Below, piece by piece: positions 24,029 to 32,599 of a stretch of DNA of 32,928 bases (position 1 is its first letter; each line of letters starts with the position of its first letter). The notes beneath the pieces were generated by a model that made no database searches, was not told the DNA's origin, and saw nothing but the letters and a program-made list of their open reading frames with translations. This stretch comes from Rubrivivax sp. (GTDB lineage: Bacteria > Pseudomonadota > Gammaproteobacteria > Burkholderiales > Burkholderiaceae_C): NCBI GenBank assembly GCA_027483705.1, contig JAIXTY010000339.1:1-32928 (forward strand), given 5' to 3'. The position numbers and the translations under genes are program-made.

Positions 24029-24505
24029 CTACAACGGCACGGCCGTCGTGCCCTTGAGCCGCCGCAGCAGGAAGCTGGTCTTGCAGTCCATCACGCTGGG
24101 GTGGCGCAGTAGCTGGTCCATGATGAATCGCGAGTGGTGCGCCATGTCGCGCACCAGCACGCGCAGCAGGTAGTCCATCTCGCCAGTGAGCGCGGCGCAC
24201 TCCACCACCTCGGGCCAGGCCTGCACCGCGGCGGCGAAGTCGTCGATCGGGTTGCGCGTGGCCGCCGTCTTGGCCAGGCGCACGCTGATGTAGGCAGTGA
24301 GCGGAAAGCCCACGCGGCCGGGGTCGACCAGGGCCACGTAGCCGGCGATGACGCCGCTGTCCTCGAGCCGCTTGACGCGGCGCAGCGTGGCACTGGGTGA
24401 CAGGCCCACGGCCTGCGCGAGCTCGTCGTAGGTGGCACGCCCCTGGGCTTGCAGCGCCTGAAGGATGCGCCGGTCTACCTGATCAAGGCCGGATGGGTTC
24501 TCCAT
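24029..24505 (-). CDS. Lrp/AsnC family transcriptional regulator
   Basis: Predicted 158 aa. The N-terminal HTH (LDQVDRRILQALQAQGRATY, ELAQAVGLSPSATLRRVKRL) is typical of Lrp, followed by GVIAGYVALVDPGRVG and the RAM ligand domain (LTAYISVRLA, WPEVVECAALTGEMDYLLRVL, PSVMDCKTSFLLRRLKGTTAVPL). Such proteins sense amino acids and regulate nearby genes. It is divergent from hppD-phhA with 117 nt between the start codons, which suggests control of phenylalanine/tyrosine degradation. The gap holds GCAT...ATGC at 24503-24533 (arms 18 nt apart), a possible but weak operator. Confidence 0.93.
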   Translation of the reverse strand: MENPSGLDQVDRRILQALQAQGRATYDELAQAVGLSPSATLRRVKRLEDSGVIAGYVALVDPGRVGFPLTAYISVRLAKTAATRNPIDDFAAAVQAWPEVVECAALTGEMDYLLRVLVRDMAHHSRFIMDQLLRHPSVMDCKTSFLLRRLKGTTAVPL

Positions 24506-24622
24506 GCATCACATTCTTGCAGGATTCATGCGTCATCGCGACCCGCAGCGCCGTGACTTGCACACTCCCTGCGCCTTGCGCACCCTACAGTGCGCGGATT
24601 CCACTTGCGGCAGGAGACGACG

Positions 24623-25726
24623 ATGGACTTCCAGACCTGGGACAACCCGATGGGCACGGCCGGCTTCGAGTTCATCGAGTACGCCGCACCCGATCCCGCC
24701 GCGATGGGCGCGCTGTTCGAGCGCATGGGCTTCACGGCCATCGCGCGGCACCGCCGCAAGAACGTGCTGCTGTACCGCCAGGGCGGCATCAACTTCATCG
24801 TCAACGCCGAGCCCGACAGCTTTGCGCAGCGCTTCGCGCGCCAGCACGGGCCGAGCATCTGCGCCATCGCCTTCCGCGTGCAGGACGCCAAGGCCGCCTA
24901 CGAGCGCGCGCTGTCGCTGGGCGCCTGGGGCTATGCCGGCACGGCGGGCCCGGGCGAGCTGAACATCCCGGCCATCAAGGGCATCGGCGACAGCCTGATC
25001 TACCTGGTGGACCGCTGGCGCGGCAAGAACGGCGCGAAGGACGGCGACATCGGCAACATCGGCTTCTACGACGTCGACTTCGAGCCGCTGCCGGGTGCCG
25101 CGCAGGCGAGCCTCAATCCGGTGGGCCACGGCCTGACCTACATCGGCCACCTCACGCACAACGTGCACCGCGGCCGCATGGGCGAGTGGGCCGAGTTCTA
25201 CGAGCGCCTCTTCAACTTCCGCGAGATCCGCTACTTCGACATCGAAGGCCAGGTGACCGGCGTCAAGAGCAAGGCCATGACGAGCCCCTGCGGCCAGATC
25301 CGCATTCCCATCAACGAAGAGGGCAACGAGAAGGCCGGGCAGATCCAGGAGTACCTGGACAAGTACCACGGCGAGGGCATCCAGCACATCGCGCTGGGCT
25401 CGAGCGATCTGCACCGCACGGTGGACGCGCTGCGCGCCACGGGCCTGAAGCTGCTGGACACCATCGACACCTACTACGAGCTGGTCGACAAGCGCATCCC
25501 GGGCCACGGCGAGAACGTGGCCGAGCTGAAGAAGCGCAAGATCCTCGTCGACGGCAAGGCCGGGGCCCTGTTGCTGCAGATCTTCTCGGAGAACCAGCTC
25601 GGGCCGATCTTCTTCGAGTTCATCCAGAGGAAGGGCGACCAGGGCTTCGGCGAAGGCAACTTCAAGGCGCTGTTCGAGAGCATCGAGCTCGACCAGATGC
25701 GCCGCGGCGTGCTGGCCAAGGCCTGA
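24623..25726 (+). CDS. hppD: 4-hydroxyphenylpyruvate dioxygenase
   Basis: Predicted 367 aa. ATG 24623 has AGGAG 6 nt upstream; the frame opens earlier but has no better site. The non-haem iron enzyme converts 4-hydroxyphenylpyruvate to homogentisate in tyrosine breakdown. The N-terminal half (NPMGTAGFEFIEYAAPD, LYRQGGINFIVNAEPDSFA) is the non-catalytic vicinal-oxygen-chelate domain. The catalytic half carries H176 (in GHLTHNVHRGRMGEW), H255 (EGIQHIALGSSDL) and E332 (GPIFFEFIQRKGDQGFGEGN), the expected Fe(II) ligands by position. The C-terminal helix closes the active site. It is cotranscribed with phhA, which starts 2 nt after its stop. Confidence 0.97.
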   Translation: MDFQTWDNPMGTAGFEFIEYAAPDPAAMGALFERMGFTAIARHRRKNVLLYRQGGINFIVNAEPDSFAQRFARQHGPSICAIAFRVQDAKAAYERALSLGAWGYAGTAGPGELNIPAIKGIGDSLIYLVDRWRGKNGAKDGDIGNIGFYDVDFEPLPGAAQASLNPVGHGLTYIGHLTHNVHRGRMGEWAEFYERLFNFREIRYFDIEGQVTGVKSKAMTSPCGQIRIPINEEGNEKAGQIQEYLDKYHGEGIQHIALGSSDLHRTVDALRATGLKLLDTIDTYYELVDKRIPGHGENVAELKKRKILVDGKAGALLLQIFSENQLGPIFFEFIQRKGDQGFGEGNFKALFESIELDQMRRGVLAKA

Positions 25727-25728
25727 GC

Positions 25729-26622
25729 ATGGACCGGCGCTTTGCCAAGGGCGTGAACCAGGGCGTGGCGCCCGTCACCTACGGCGCCGGCGACCGCCCG
25801 CCACGCGGCGACTACGCTCGCGCGCGCGCCGACTACACCTGCGAGCAGGACTGGGCCCGGTACTCGGCCGCCGACCACGAGACCTACCGGCGTCTGTACA
25901 CGCGGCAGCTGCAGCAGCTGCCCGGCCGCGCCTGCGACGAGTTCATCGCCGCGGTGCAGCAGCTGGGCACGCCCGAGCGCATTCCGCGCTTCGACGAGGT
26001 GAGCGAGCGCCTCCTCAAGGCCACGGGCTGGCAGATCGTCGGCGTGCCGGGGCTCATTCCGGAGGAGGCCTTTTTCGCGTTGCTGGCGGCGCGCAAGTTT
26101 CCGGTGACGGACTGGATCCGCCGGCCCGAGGAGTTCGACTACGTCGTCGAACCCGACGTCTTCCACGACCTCTTCGGCCATGTGCCGCTGCTGTTCGACC
26201 CGGTGTTCGCCGACTACATGCAGGCCTACGGCGCCGGTGGTCTGAAGGCCAGCCGGCTGGACGCCTGCGAGCTGCTGGCGCGGCTGTACTGGTACACGGT
26301 GGAGTTCGGGCTGATCGCCACGCCGCAGGGGCTGCGCGCCTACGGCGCCGGCATCCTCAGCTCGGCCGGCGAACTGCCGTACAGCGTGGCCAGCGCCGAG
26401 CCGCAGCGCGTGGGCTTCGAGCTGAAGCGCCTGATGCGCAGCCGCTACCGCATCGACACCTTCCAGGCGACCTACTTCGTGATCGACTCGTTCCAGCAGC
26501 TGTTCGATGCCACGGCGCCGGACTTCACGCCGATCTACGCCGAGGTCCGCGATCGCTTCGCACACGAGGGCGAGATCGAGGCCGGTGTGGTGCTGCCCGG
26601 CGAGCGGCGCTTCAGGGTCTGA
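25729..26622 (+). CDS. phhA: Phenylalanine 4-monooxygenase
   Basis: Predicted 297 aa, near the length of other bacterial phenylalanine hydroxylases. It oxidises phenylalanine to tyrosine with a tetrahydropterin and Fe(II). The iron facial triad is visible: H146 and H151 in VFHDLFGHVPLL and E192 in YWYTVEFGLI. Other blocks are TYRRLYTRQLQQLPGRACDE, FDEVSERLLKATGWQIVGVPGLIP, RRPEEFDYVVEPDV and YGAGILSSAGELPYSV. There is no N-terminal ACT regulatory domain. With hppD it links phenylalanine to homogentisate; the transaminase, phhB and hmgA are not in the window. The 3' end overlaps the convergent hydrolase gene by 11 nt. Confidence 0.97.
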   Translation: MDRRFAKGVNQGVAPVTYGAGDRPPRGDYARARADYTCEQDWARYSAADHETYRRLYTRQLQQLPGRACDEFIAAVQQLGTPERIPRFDEVSERLLKATGWQIVGVPGLIPEEAFFALLAARKFPVTDWIRRPEEFDYVVEPDVFHDLFGHVPLLFDPVFADYMQAYGAGGLKASRLDACELLARLYWYTVEFGLIATPQGLRAYGAGILSSAGELPYSVASAEPQRVGFELKRLMRSRYRIDTFQATYFVIDSFQQLFDATAPDFTPIYAEVRDRFAHEGEIEAGVVLPGERRFRV

Positions 26623-27508
26623 GCCGCTGCTGCAGCTCGGCCCACCAGCCCTCGTGGCTGGCGAGGTGCACGTGGGCGTGGCCCGCCACGTGGCGGTTGT
26701 GTGCGCCCGGCAGCGTGGCCGTGGCCGGCGGGAAGACGATGTTGTCGCAGTGGCTGTAGAAGCAGGTGAAGCGCGCGCGGCGCGCCGCCGTCTCGCGCGG
26801 GGCCAGTGTCTGCAGCCAGCGCGAGAGCTGCTGCATCTGGCGTGCGTTGCGCGTCATCGCGAAGCGCGCGAGCCAGGTGCCATGGTGCGGCGAGCCCAGC
26901 GTGATGGCGTGGTGCAGGCGGTCGTCGCGGCCGTCGGCCGCCCACCACGCGCGCAGTGCCAGGCCGCCCATGCTGTGGGCCACGGCCACGGGCGCCTGGC
27001 CCGTCGCAGCCTCCAGCCGGGCGACGGCGGCGTCGATCAGCGGGATGTAGTCGTCGATGGAGCCGAACACCGGCTCCAGGTTCACCGCGATGAACGGCGT
27101 GCCCTGGGCCCGCAGCCGCGCGAGCCACGGTGTCCACAGGCCGCGGTTGCAGACGAAGCCGTGCACCAGCAGCACGCCGCGGCGGCCTGGCGCATCGGCG
27201 GGCAGGAAGTCGGGTTCGGCGCGGCTGAAGAACGGCTGGCGCCAGCCGAACACCTGCGGCGCCGTGAGGGCCTCGTGGCCCCAGGCCCGCAGCAACTGGG
27301 CCGGCGTGGCCTTCGGCGTCGGGTCGGCGCCGTGCGCCAGACGCAGGAACGTGAACTCCAGCGCCATCACCCAGGCATGGAAGCCCAGCACGAACACGGC
27401 CCAGCCCACGGCCCAGCCCGGCGATCCCTGCTGCCAGGCCCAGGCGGCGCCACCCGCGGCCAGCAGCAGGACGAACGCGACGACGCCCTGCAGCAGCCGC
27501 GCGAGCAT
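26612..27508 (-). CDS. Membrane-anchored alpha/beta hydrolase (lipase-like)
   Basis: Predicted 298 aa. The start shares one base with the stop of the upstream GMC gene (TGATG), so it is coupled to it. Two membrane segments at the N-terminus (LLQGVVAFVLLLAAGGAAWAW, WAVGWAVFVLGFHAWVMAL) anchor it; the rest is an alpha/beta hydrolase: LLVHGFVCNRGLWTPWL gives the oxyanion HG, AVAHSMGGLALRAWW the nucleophile elbow AHSMGG, and the C-terminal HVHLASHEGWW the likely catalytic His; the acid may be Asp in SHCDNIVFPP. The TLGSPHHGTWLARF block is typical of triacylglycerol lipase and PGAP1-like members. Substrate unknown; a lipid ester is likely given the neighbours. Confidence 0.88.
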   Translation of the reverse strand: MLARLLQGVVAFVLLLAAGGAAWAWQQGSPGWAVGWAVFVLGFHAWVMALEFTFLRLAHGADPTPKATPAQLLRAWGHEALTAPQVFGWRQPFFSRAEPDFLPADAPGRRGVLLVHGFVCNRGLWTPWLARLRAQGTPFIAVNLEPVFGSIDDYIPLIDAAVARLEAATGQAPVAVAHSMGGLALRAWWAADGRDDRLHHAITLGSPHHGTWLARFAMTRNARQMQQLSRWLQTLAPRETAARRARFTCFYSHCDNIVFPPATATLPGAHNRHVAGHAHVHLASHEGWWAELQQRLRP

Positions 27509-29121
27509 CAGGCCAGCCGCACCTCGCGGCCCGTGAGCTGCCGCGCCAGGCCCGTCGCGAGCTTGTTCACGAGGCCGTAGATCGACAGCTGCGGGTTCGC
27601 GCCGATGCTGGTGGGGAAGAGCGAGCCGTCGTGCACCGAGAGGTTGTCCACCTGCCAGTGGCGGCCGTCCGGGCGCACGACGCCCAGCTCGGGCTTGCCG
27701 GCCATGCCGCAGCCGCCCATCACGTGGGCGCTGAGCACCCGCGTCTGGTACGGCGCCATCGGCAGGCGCTCGATCTGCGCCTTGGCGTCCTTCCAGCTCG
27801 TCGTCCAGGTGGCCTGCTCGTGCAGCGGCATCACACGCTCGGCGCCGGCGGCGAACTGGATCTCGGCCATGCTCAGCAGCGCGCGGCGCGCACCCTCCCA
27901 GATGAAGGGCGTGAGCGGGTAGTCCAGCGACGGCGAGCCGTCGCCCTTGATCGTGACGCGGCCACCCGGGCTTTGCTCGTGGAAGCCGTCGCGCAGCAGC
28001 GCGAGCAGGGCCTGCGTGTGCGGAAAGCGCTTCAGCGCGTCGGCCTGCTCTGCGCCGATGCCGGGCATGGCGATGGTGGAGATCAGCGGGTACAGCGGCG
28101 GCGCCTCGAGCTTGTAGCCGATGGGGCCGTCGATGGGCTGCGTCTCGAGGAAGTGGTCGGTGTAGATGGTCTGCGGCGCGCCGTTCCAGGCCTCGATGCG
28201 CTCGGCAAAGGTGGCCATCGTCGCGACCACCGGGTGCAGGAAGGTGCGGATGCCCAGGCGGCCGTGCGGATCGGGCAGCTTCGAGCGCAACAGCAGCGCC
28301 GGCGAGTTGATGGCGCCGCCGGCCACGACGACGTGGCGCGCCATCACGCGGGTGCTGCCGCTGCCGGGCGTGCCGTTCACCTCGACCGGGCGGCACAGCA
28401 CGGCCTGCACGCGGCCATCGCGCAGCTCCAGCTGCCGGGCCTGCGTCTGCACCAGCAGCGTCGCGCCACGATCCAGCGCGGCGGGGATGGTCGTCAGCAG
28501 CATCGACTGCTTGGCGTTCGTCGGGCAGCCCAGCCCGCAGGAGCCGAGGTTCCAGCAGCCCTTCACGTTGCGCAGGATGGCCGCGGCCGGGATGCCCAGC
28601 CGCGCGGCGCCGATCTTGAGCTTGTCGTTGTTGGCGTTGGGCGGCACGAGCCAGGCGCCGACGTTCAGCCGCTGCTCGGCCTGCAGGAACCACGGCGACA
28701 TCGCGCCCTCGGTCATGTCGGGCAGCGCAAAGTGCGAGGCCCAGTACTTGAGCGTCTCGGCCGGCGTGCGGAACGAGCTCGTCCAGTTGACGGTGGTGGA
28801 GCCGCCGACGCAACGCCCCTGCAGGATGGCGATGGCCTTGTCGGCCGACTTGCGGCCGTTGCTGTCCTGGTAGAGCGTGGCGTAGGCATCGGCTTCGAGC
28901 TGGCGGAAGTCGCTGCTCGAGCGCAGGGGGCCTTCTTCGATGATCACGACATTCAGGCCCGCGGCGGACAGCAGCTCGGCCGTCACGCCGGCGCCGGCGC
29001 CGCTGCCGATGATGGCGACGTCGCAGCTCAATTCGGGCGGTAGCGCGGCATGGGGGCCGCCGTGCACCTTCCAGCCGCGGGCCAGGCCGGCGCGGATGGG
29101 ATCGGGGATCGCTTCGCTCAT
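27508..29121 (-). CDS. GMC family oxidoreductase (alcohol oxidase/dehydrogenase type)
   Basis: Predicted 537 aa flavoprotein. The FAD-binding dinucleotide fold is at ~34-45 (DVAIIGSGAGAGVTAELL) with the acidic end of the second strand VVIIEEGP. The block GRCVGGSTTVNWTSSFRTP is the GMC signature region that holds the FAD. A Cys-rich block CWNLGSCGLGCPTNAKQSML resembles long-chain alcohol oxidase-type GMC enzymes. The C-terminus has SAHVMGGCGMAG, close to the HxxGxCxMG motif, and DGSLFPTSIGANPQLSIYGL with the conserved NPQ. No own signal peptide is seen. The Tat-signal protein upstream could carry it out, as in FAD-dependent glucose dehydrogenases. Substrate unknown; an aliphatic alcohol or sterol is plausible. 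Confidence 0.92.
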   Translation of the reverse strand: MSEAIPDPIRAGLARGWKVHGGPHAALPPELSCDVAIIGSGAGAGVTAELLSAAGLNVVIIEEGPLRSSSDFRQLEADAYATLYQDSNGRKSADKAIAILQGRCVGGSTTVNWTSSFRTPAETLKYWASHFALPDMTEGAMSPWFLQAEQRLNVGAWLVPPNANNDKLKIGAARLGIPAAAILRNVKGCWNLGSCGLGCPTNAKQSMLLTTIPAALDRGATLLVQTQARQLELRDGRVQAVLCRPVEVNGTPGSGSTRVMARHVVVAGGAINSPALLLRSKLPDPHGRLGIRTFLHPVVATMATFAERIEAWNGAPQTIYTDHFLETQPIDGPIGYKLEAPPLYPLISTIAMPGIGAEQADALKRFPHTQALLALLRDGFHEQSPGGRVTIKGDGSPSLDYPLTPFIWEGARRALLSMAEIQFAAGAERVMPLHEQATWTTSWKDAKAQIERLPMAPYQTRVLSAHVMGGCGMAGKPELGVVRPDGRHWQVDNLSVHDGSLFPTSIGANPQLSIYGLVNKLATGLARQLTGREVRLA

Positions 29122-29138
29122 GGGCTTGATCGGGCCGG

Positions 29139-29663
29139 TCAGGCCGGCGGCAGGTTGGGCACGGGACGCTGGCCGGCGTAGCCCAACAGGGCCCAGGTCG
29201 AGGTGTCGGCAAAGAACGCCGCGTTCGTCAGCTCGCGCAGCGCCTGGTAGACCTGCTCGCGCAGGCCGATCGACGACTGGCGCAGCGCAGACAACGCCGC
29301 CTGCACCTCGGCCGCGCTCGCATCGGCCCAGGGCGTGGCCAGGCCGATCAGGGCCACGCGTCCCGGCGCGCTGGCGGCCAGCGTGGTGAGCTCGTCGATC
29401 TCGGCCTGCACACCGGGCGGCATGCCGGCGATGGCCTGCTCCAGCCGCAGCAGGTGGGCATCGAGGGCCTGCTGCTGCGCGACGGCTTCCGCTGGCAGCA
29501 GGCTGCCGAGCACGCCACGGGCGACACCCGCCCACAAGGCGCGGCCGGCGGGCGTCAGGCGGCCCTTCTGGCGGCCGGGTTGCACGACCGCGACCAGACC
29601 GGCCCCGGCAGCGAGGGTGAGGCCGGCCACGAGGCCAAGCCGGAGCAGCGTACGTCTCTGCAT
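29139..29663 (-). CDS. Tat-signal protein, gluconate 2-dehydrogenase subunit 3-like
   Basis: Predicted 174 aa. The N-terminus MQRRTLLRLGLVAGLTLAAGAG has twin arginines and a hydrophobic core, a Tat signal. The mature part is helical (ALWAGVARGVLGSLLPAEAV, LDAHLLRLEQAIAGMPPGVQ) and ends ALRELTNAAFFADTSTWALLGYAGQRP, where the GYAG-type end matches the small subunit-3 family of membrane or periplasmic dehydrogenases. Such subunits escort the folded GMC catalytic subunit through the Tat system. It starts the three-gene unit, 17 nt before the GMC gene. Confidence 0.8.
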   Translation of the reverse strand: MQRRTLLRLGLVAGLTLAAGAGLVAVVQPGRQKGRLTPAGRALWAGVARGVLGSLLPAEAVAQQQALDAHLLRLEQAIAGMPPGVQAEIDELTTLAASAPGRVALIGLATPWADASAAEVQAALSALRQSSIGLREQVYQALRELTNAAFFADTSTWALLGYAGQRPVPNLPPA

Positions 29664-29673
29664 GCGGCGAGTG

Positions 29674-29703
29674 TTGCATCATCGACGCCCCGCTCCCTAG
29701 GGT
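29674..29703 (+). promoter_or_regulatory. Candidate promoter upstream of the FFLEELY-type gene
   Basis: TTGCAT (29674-29679) and TAGGGT (29698-29703) are 18 bp apart, 34 nt before ATG 29738. The -10 match is weak. The gap is shared with the divergent Tat-signal gene. Confidence 0.3.
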
Positions 29704-29737
29704 GCAGCGACTAGCAAAAACCCGCTCGGGGTTCACG

Positions 29738-30439
29738 ATGTCCAGTGCCGCTCAACTCATCCTCGCCGGGCTGCAGACGGTGGCCGCGGAGCGCGCGGCT
29801 CGTGCCGCCGACGCGCGCCTGGCCGGGGCTGTCCTCGAGGTGAAGCGGTATCAGCATGGGCGTTTCTCGTTCACCTACCGCGACCTGATGGCGCAGCCGC
29901 GCTACGCGCGCGCGGCAGAGTTCTTTCTCACGGATCTCTACGGCCCGGCGGACTTCACCGACCGGGACGCGCAGTTCGCACGCATCGTGCCGGCGCTGGT
30001 GCGGCTGTTTCCCGAGCACATCGTCGCGACCGTGGCCGAGCTGTCCGAGTTGCATGCGCTGTCCGAGCGCCTCGACAGCGAGATGGCGCGGCAGTGGCTG
30101 GCCGCGGGCCATCGCGTGCTGTCGGGCGCGGTGTACGGGCAGCTCTGGCGAACGGTGCAGCGGCCCGGCGACCGGGATCGCCAGATCGCCTTGATGGTGT
30201 CCGTGGGGCAGGCGCTCGATCGGTACACGCGCAGCGCCTGGCTGCGGCAGAGCCTGCGCCTGATGCGCGGGCCCGCTGCGGCGGCAGGCCTGGGCGCGCT
30301 GCAGACCTTTCTGGAGCGAGGTTTCGACACGTTCCGGGAGATGGCCGGGGCCGAGACCTTTCTCGCGACGATCGCCAGTCGTGAGCGGGTGCTGGCAGCC
30401 CGCTTGTTCGACGGCGAACCCGGCCCTGAGCTGCCCTAG
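29738..30439 (+). CDS. FFLEELY motif-type protein, function unknown
   Basis: Predicted 233 aa. ATG 29738 is chosen over an upstream ATG at 29702 because homologous-looking sequence starts at MSSAAQLILAGLQTVAAERA. The protein is all-helical: ARAADARLAGAVLEVKRYQH, then FTYRDLMAQPRYARAAEFFL followed by TDLYGPADFTDRDAQFARI, the FFLEELYG-type motif (here FFLTDLYG), then VPALVRLFPEHIVATVAEL and two long helices. Conserved Asp, Arg and Tyr in the motif region could form a polar site. The family is known by motif name only. It lies 71 nt upstream of fadD on the same strand, so a link to fatty acid activation is suggested. Confidence 0.82.
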   Translation: MSSAAQLILAGLQTVAAERAARAADARLAGAVLEVKRYQHGRFSFTYRDLMAQPRYARAAEFFLTDLYGPADFTDRDAQFARIVPALVRLFPEHIVATVAELSELHALSERLDSEMARQWLAAGHRVLSGAVYGQLWRTVQRPGDRDRQIALMVSVGQALDRYTRSAWLRQSLRLMRGPAAAAGLGALQTFLERGFDTFREMAGAETFLATIASRERVLAARLFDGEPGPELP

Positions 30440-30510
30440 TGCAAGCCCGGGTGCCTGGGGACAAGGGCTGCGGCCACCATGCAGGCCCGTTCCAAGATCC
30501 TCTGAGAATC

Positions 30511-32199
30511 GTGCAGAAGCCCTGGCTGTCGCAGTATCCCGAAGGCGTGCCCGCTGAGGCCGATGTGCTGGCGTACCGGAACCTGGCCGAGGTTCTGGAG
30601 GCGGCGTTCCGCCGGCATGCGAGTCGTGACGCGCTGTGCTGCATGGACAGCCGCATGAGCTTCCGCGAGCTGGACGAGCTGAGTTCGTCTCTGGGGGCCT
30701 GGCTGCAGACCCTGGGTCTGGAGCGCGGCGATCGGGTGGCCTTGATGATGCCCAACGTGCCGCAGTACCTGGTCGCGATGGCGGCGGTACTGCGGGCGGG
30801 CTACGTGGTCGTCAACGTCAACCCGCTGTACACGGCCCGCGAGCTGGAGCATCAGCTGCGGGACTCGGGCGCGAAGGCGATCGTCGTGCTCGAGAACTTC
30901 GCCGCGACGCTGGAGGAGGTCATCGAGCGCACCGACGTGCGGCACGTGGTGCTGGCGTCTCTGGGCGAGCTGCTCGGCTTCTGGCGTGGCCGGCTCATCA
31001 ACTTTGCCGTCCGGCATGTGCGGCGCATGGTGCCGGAGTTTGCGCTGCCGCTGGATGGCGGGCGGTCGGTCACGCGGTTCGGCGAGGCCCTGGAGAGAGG
31101 TTCGCGGCTGAGTCTGCGGCGGGTCGACATCGAGCCCGATGACGTGGCCTTCCTGCAGTACACCGGCGGGACGACGGGGGTGTCCAAAGGGGCGACGCTG
31201 CTCCATCGCAACGTCGTCGCGAACCTGATGCAGTGCGAAGCCTGGTTCAAGCCGATGCTGGACAAGGTGGCGGACCAGCAGTTGACGATCGTTTGCGCGC
31301 TGCCGCTGTATCACATCTTCGCGTTGACGATCTGCGCGCTCATGGGCGCGCACTTTGGCGCCATGAATCTGCTGATTCCGAACCCGCGCGACATTCCGGG
31401 GTTCGTCAAGACGCTGTCGAAGCACCGGGTGAACATGTTTCCGGCGGTCAACACGCTGTTCAATGCGCTGGCCAACGATCCGGAGTTCGCGCGACTGGAC
31501 TTCTCGGGACTCGTGGTTTCGAACGGGGGTGGCATGGCCGTGCAGAAGGCGACGGCCGAGCGCTGGCTGCGCATCACCGGCTGCCCGGTGGTCGAGGGCT
31601 ACGGGCTGTCTGAAACGTCACCGGTGGCGACCAGCAATCGGCTGGATCTGGAAGAGTTCAGCGAAACCATTGGCCTGCCGGTGCCCAGCACCGAAATCGC
31701 GATCCGAGACGATCTGGGTCGAGACCTGCCCATCGGCGAAGCGGGCGAGATCTGCATCAGGGGCCCGCAGGTGATGGCGGGCTACTGGAACCGGCCGGAC
31801 GAGACCGCCAAGGTCATGACCGCTGACGGGTTCTTCAAGTCGGGCGACGTTGGTGTGATGGACGAGCGCGGCTACGTCCGGATCGTCGACCGCAAGAAGG
31901 ACATGATCCTGGTGTCGGGCTTCAACGTCTACCCGAACGAGATCGAGCAGGTGGTGAGTGAGCATCCGGGTGTACTCGAATGCGCGGCGATCGGGATTGC
32001 CGACGAGAAGTCGGGCGAAGCGGTGAAGCTCTTCGTCGTTCGCAACGATGGCACGCTGTCCGAGGACGACCTCGCTCGCTATTGCCGAGACAACTTCACC
32101 GCCTACAAGCGGCCGAAGTACATCGAGTTCCGCGACGAACTGCCCAAGAGCAACGTCGGAAAGATTCTTCGACGGGAATTGCGCTCGGGCACGTCCTGA
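30511..32199 (+). CDS. fadD: Long-chain fatty acid-CoA ligase
   Basis: Predicted 562 aa, against 561 aa for E. coli FadD. GTG 30511 is chosen because the protein then begins VQKPWLSQYPEGVPAE, which lines up with the FadD start; the frame reads further up without a ribosome site. The enzyme makes acyl-CoA from fatty acid, ATP and CoA on the inner face of the membrane. The ATP-binding P-loop YTGGTTGVSKGA starts at residue 217. Other adenylate-forming motifs are VVEGYGLSETSP, GDVGVMDERGYVRIVDRKKD and the C-terminal KSNVGKILRREL with the catalytic Lys. The fatty acid tunnel region includes FPAVNTLFNALANDPEFARL. The gene converges with the rRNA operon. Confidence 0.96.
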   Translation: MQKPWLSQYPEGVPAEADVLAYRNLAEVLEAAFRRHASRDALCCMDSRMSFRELDELSSSLGAWLQTLGLERGDRVALMMPNVPQYLVAMAAVLRAGYVVVNVNPLYTARELEHQLRDSGAKAIVVLENFAATLEEVIERTDVRHVVLASLGELLGFWRGRLINFAVRHVRRMVPEFALPLDGGRSVTRFGEALERGSRLSLRRVDIEPDDVAFLQYTGGTTGVSKGATLLHRNVVANLMQCEAWFKPMLDKVADQQLTIVCALPLYHIFALTICALMGAHFGAMNLLIPNPRDIPGFVKTLSKHRVNMFPAVNTLFNALANDPEFARLDFSGLVVSNGGGMAVQKATAERWLRITGCPVVEGYGLSETSPVATSNRLDLEEFSETIGLPVPSTEIAIRDDLGRDLPIGEAGEICIRGPQVMAGYWNRPDETAKVMTADGFFKSGDVGVMDERGYVRIVDRKKDMILVSGFNVYPNEIEQVVSEHPGVLECAAIGIADEKSGEAVKLFVVRNDGTLSEDDLARYCRDNFTAYKRPKYIEFRDELPKSNVGKILRRELRSGTS

Positions 32200-32306
32200 G
32201 TTGATGACCTGATCGTCACCGGACTGGCGCGGCGTCGTCATGGCGGCACGGCGCATGCGGAGAAGCGACGCAAGAATCGGTCGCACGATGCGATCGAACA
32301 AAGGAG

Positions 32307-32338
32307 AACGGGCCCGGTTCAATTGAACCGGGCCCGTT
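32307..32338. terminator. Bidirectional terminator between fadD and the rRNA operon
   Basis: Perfect 14-bp stem AACGGGCCCGGTTC / GAACCGGGCCCGTT with an AATT loop. TTTCGCTTT follows on the plus strand and TCTCCTTTG on the minus strand, so it can end both the fadD and the rRNA transcripts. 5S begins 12 nt away. Confidence 0.9.
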
Positions 32339-32350
32339 TCGCTTTAAATA

Positions 32351-32464
32351 GCCTGACGATGTCCTACTTTCACACGGGAACCCGCACTATCATCGGCGCA
32401 AAGGCGTTTCACTGTCCTGTTCGGGATGGGAAGGAGTGGGACCACCTCGCTATGGTCATCAGGC
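32351..32464 (-). rRNA. rrf: 5S ribosomal RNA
   Basis: The minus strand reads GCCTGATGACCATAGCGAGG at the 5' end and ends GGACATCGTCAGGC; the two ends pair as the closing helix. Internal blocks CCCATCCCGAACAGG and GATGATAGTGCGGG are typical of 5S. Length is about 114 nt. Reading frames through this region are not genes. Confidence 0.97.
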
Positions 32465-32599
32465 TTGACTTGTCGCCACGTCGTCGGAATGACGCCGCAG
32501 CCAATTCATAGAGTCTCAATCAGTTTTGATTGCGCCATCACGGCATAACTATCGAACTCAGACCATGCCTGCACTGCAGGCTTCGTCAAAGTTATAGGG
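32465..32599 (-). other. 23S-5S intergenic spacer
   Basis: About 135 nt between the 23S 3' end and 5S. It holds no tRNA that I can see. The stretch CCTGCACTGCAGG (32568-32580) is a short inverted repeat and may be a processing site. Confidence 0.75.

Noticed and set aside
24397-25728. Long frame running into phhA from upstream
   Set aside because: It overlaps hppD in another frame; the phhA protein pattern begins at ATG 25729.
29702-29737. Upstream start of the FFLEELY-type gene at 29702
   Set aside because: ATG 29738 starts the recognisable protein sequence; the upstream part overlaps the candidate -10 box at 29698-29703.
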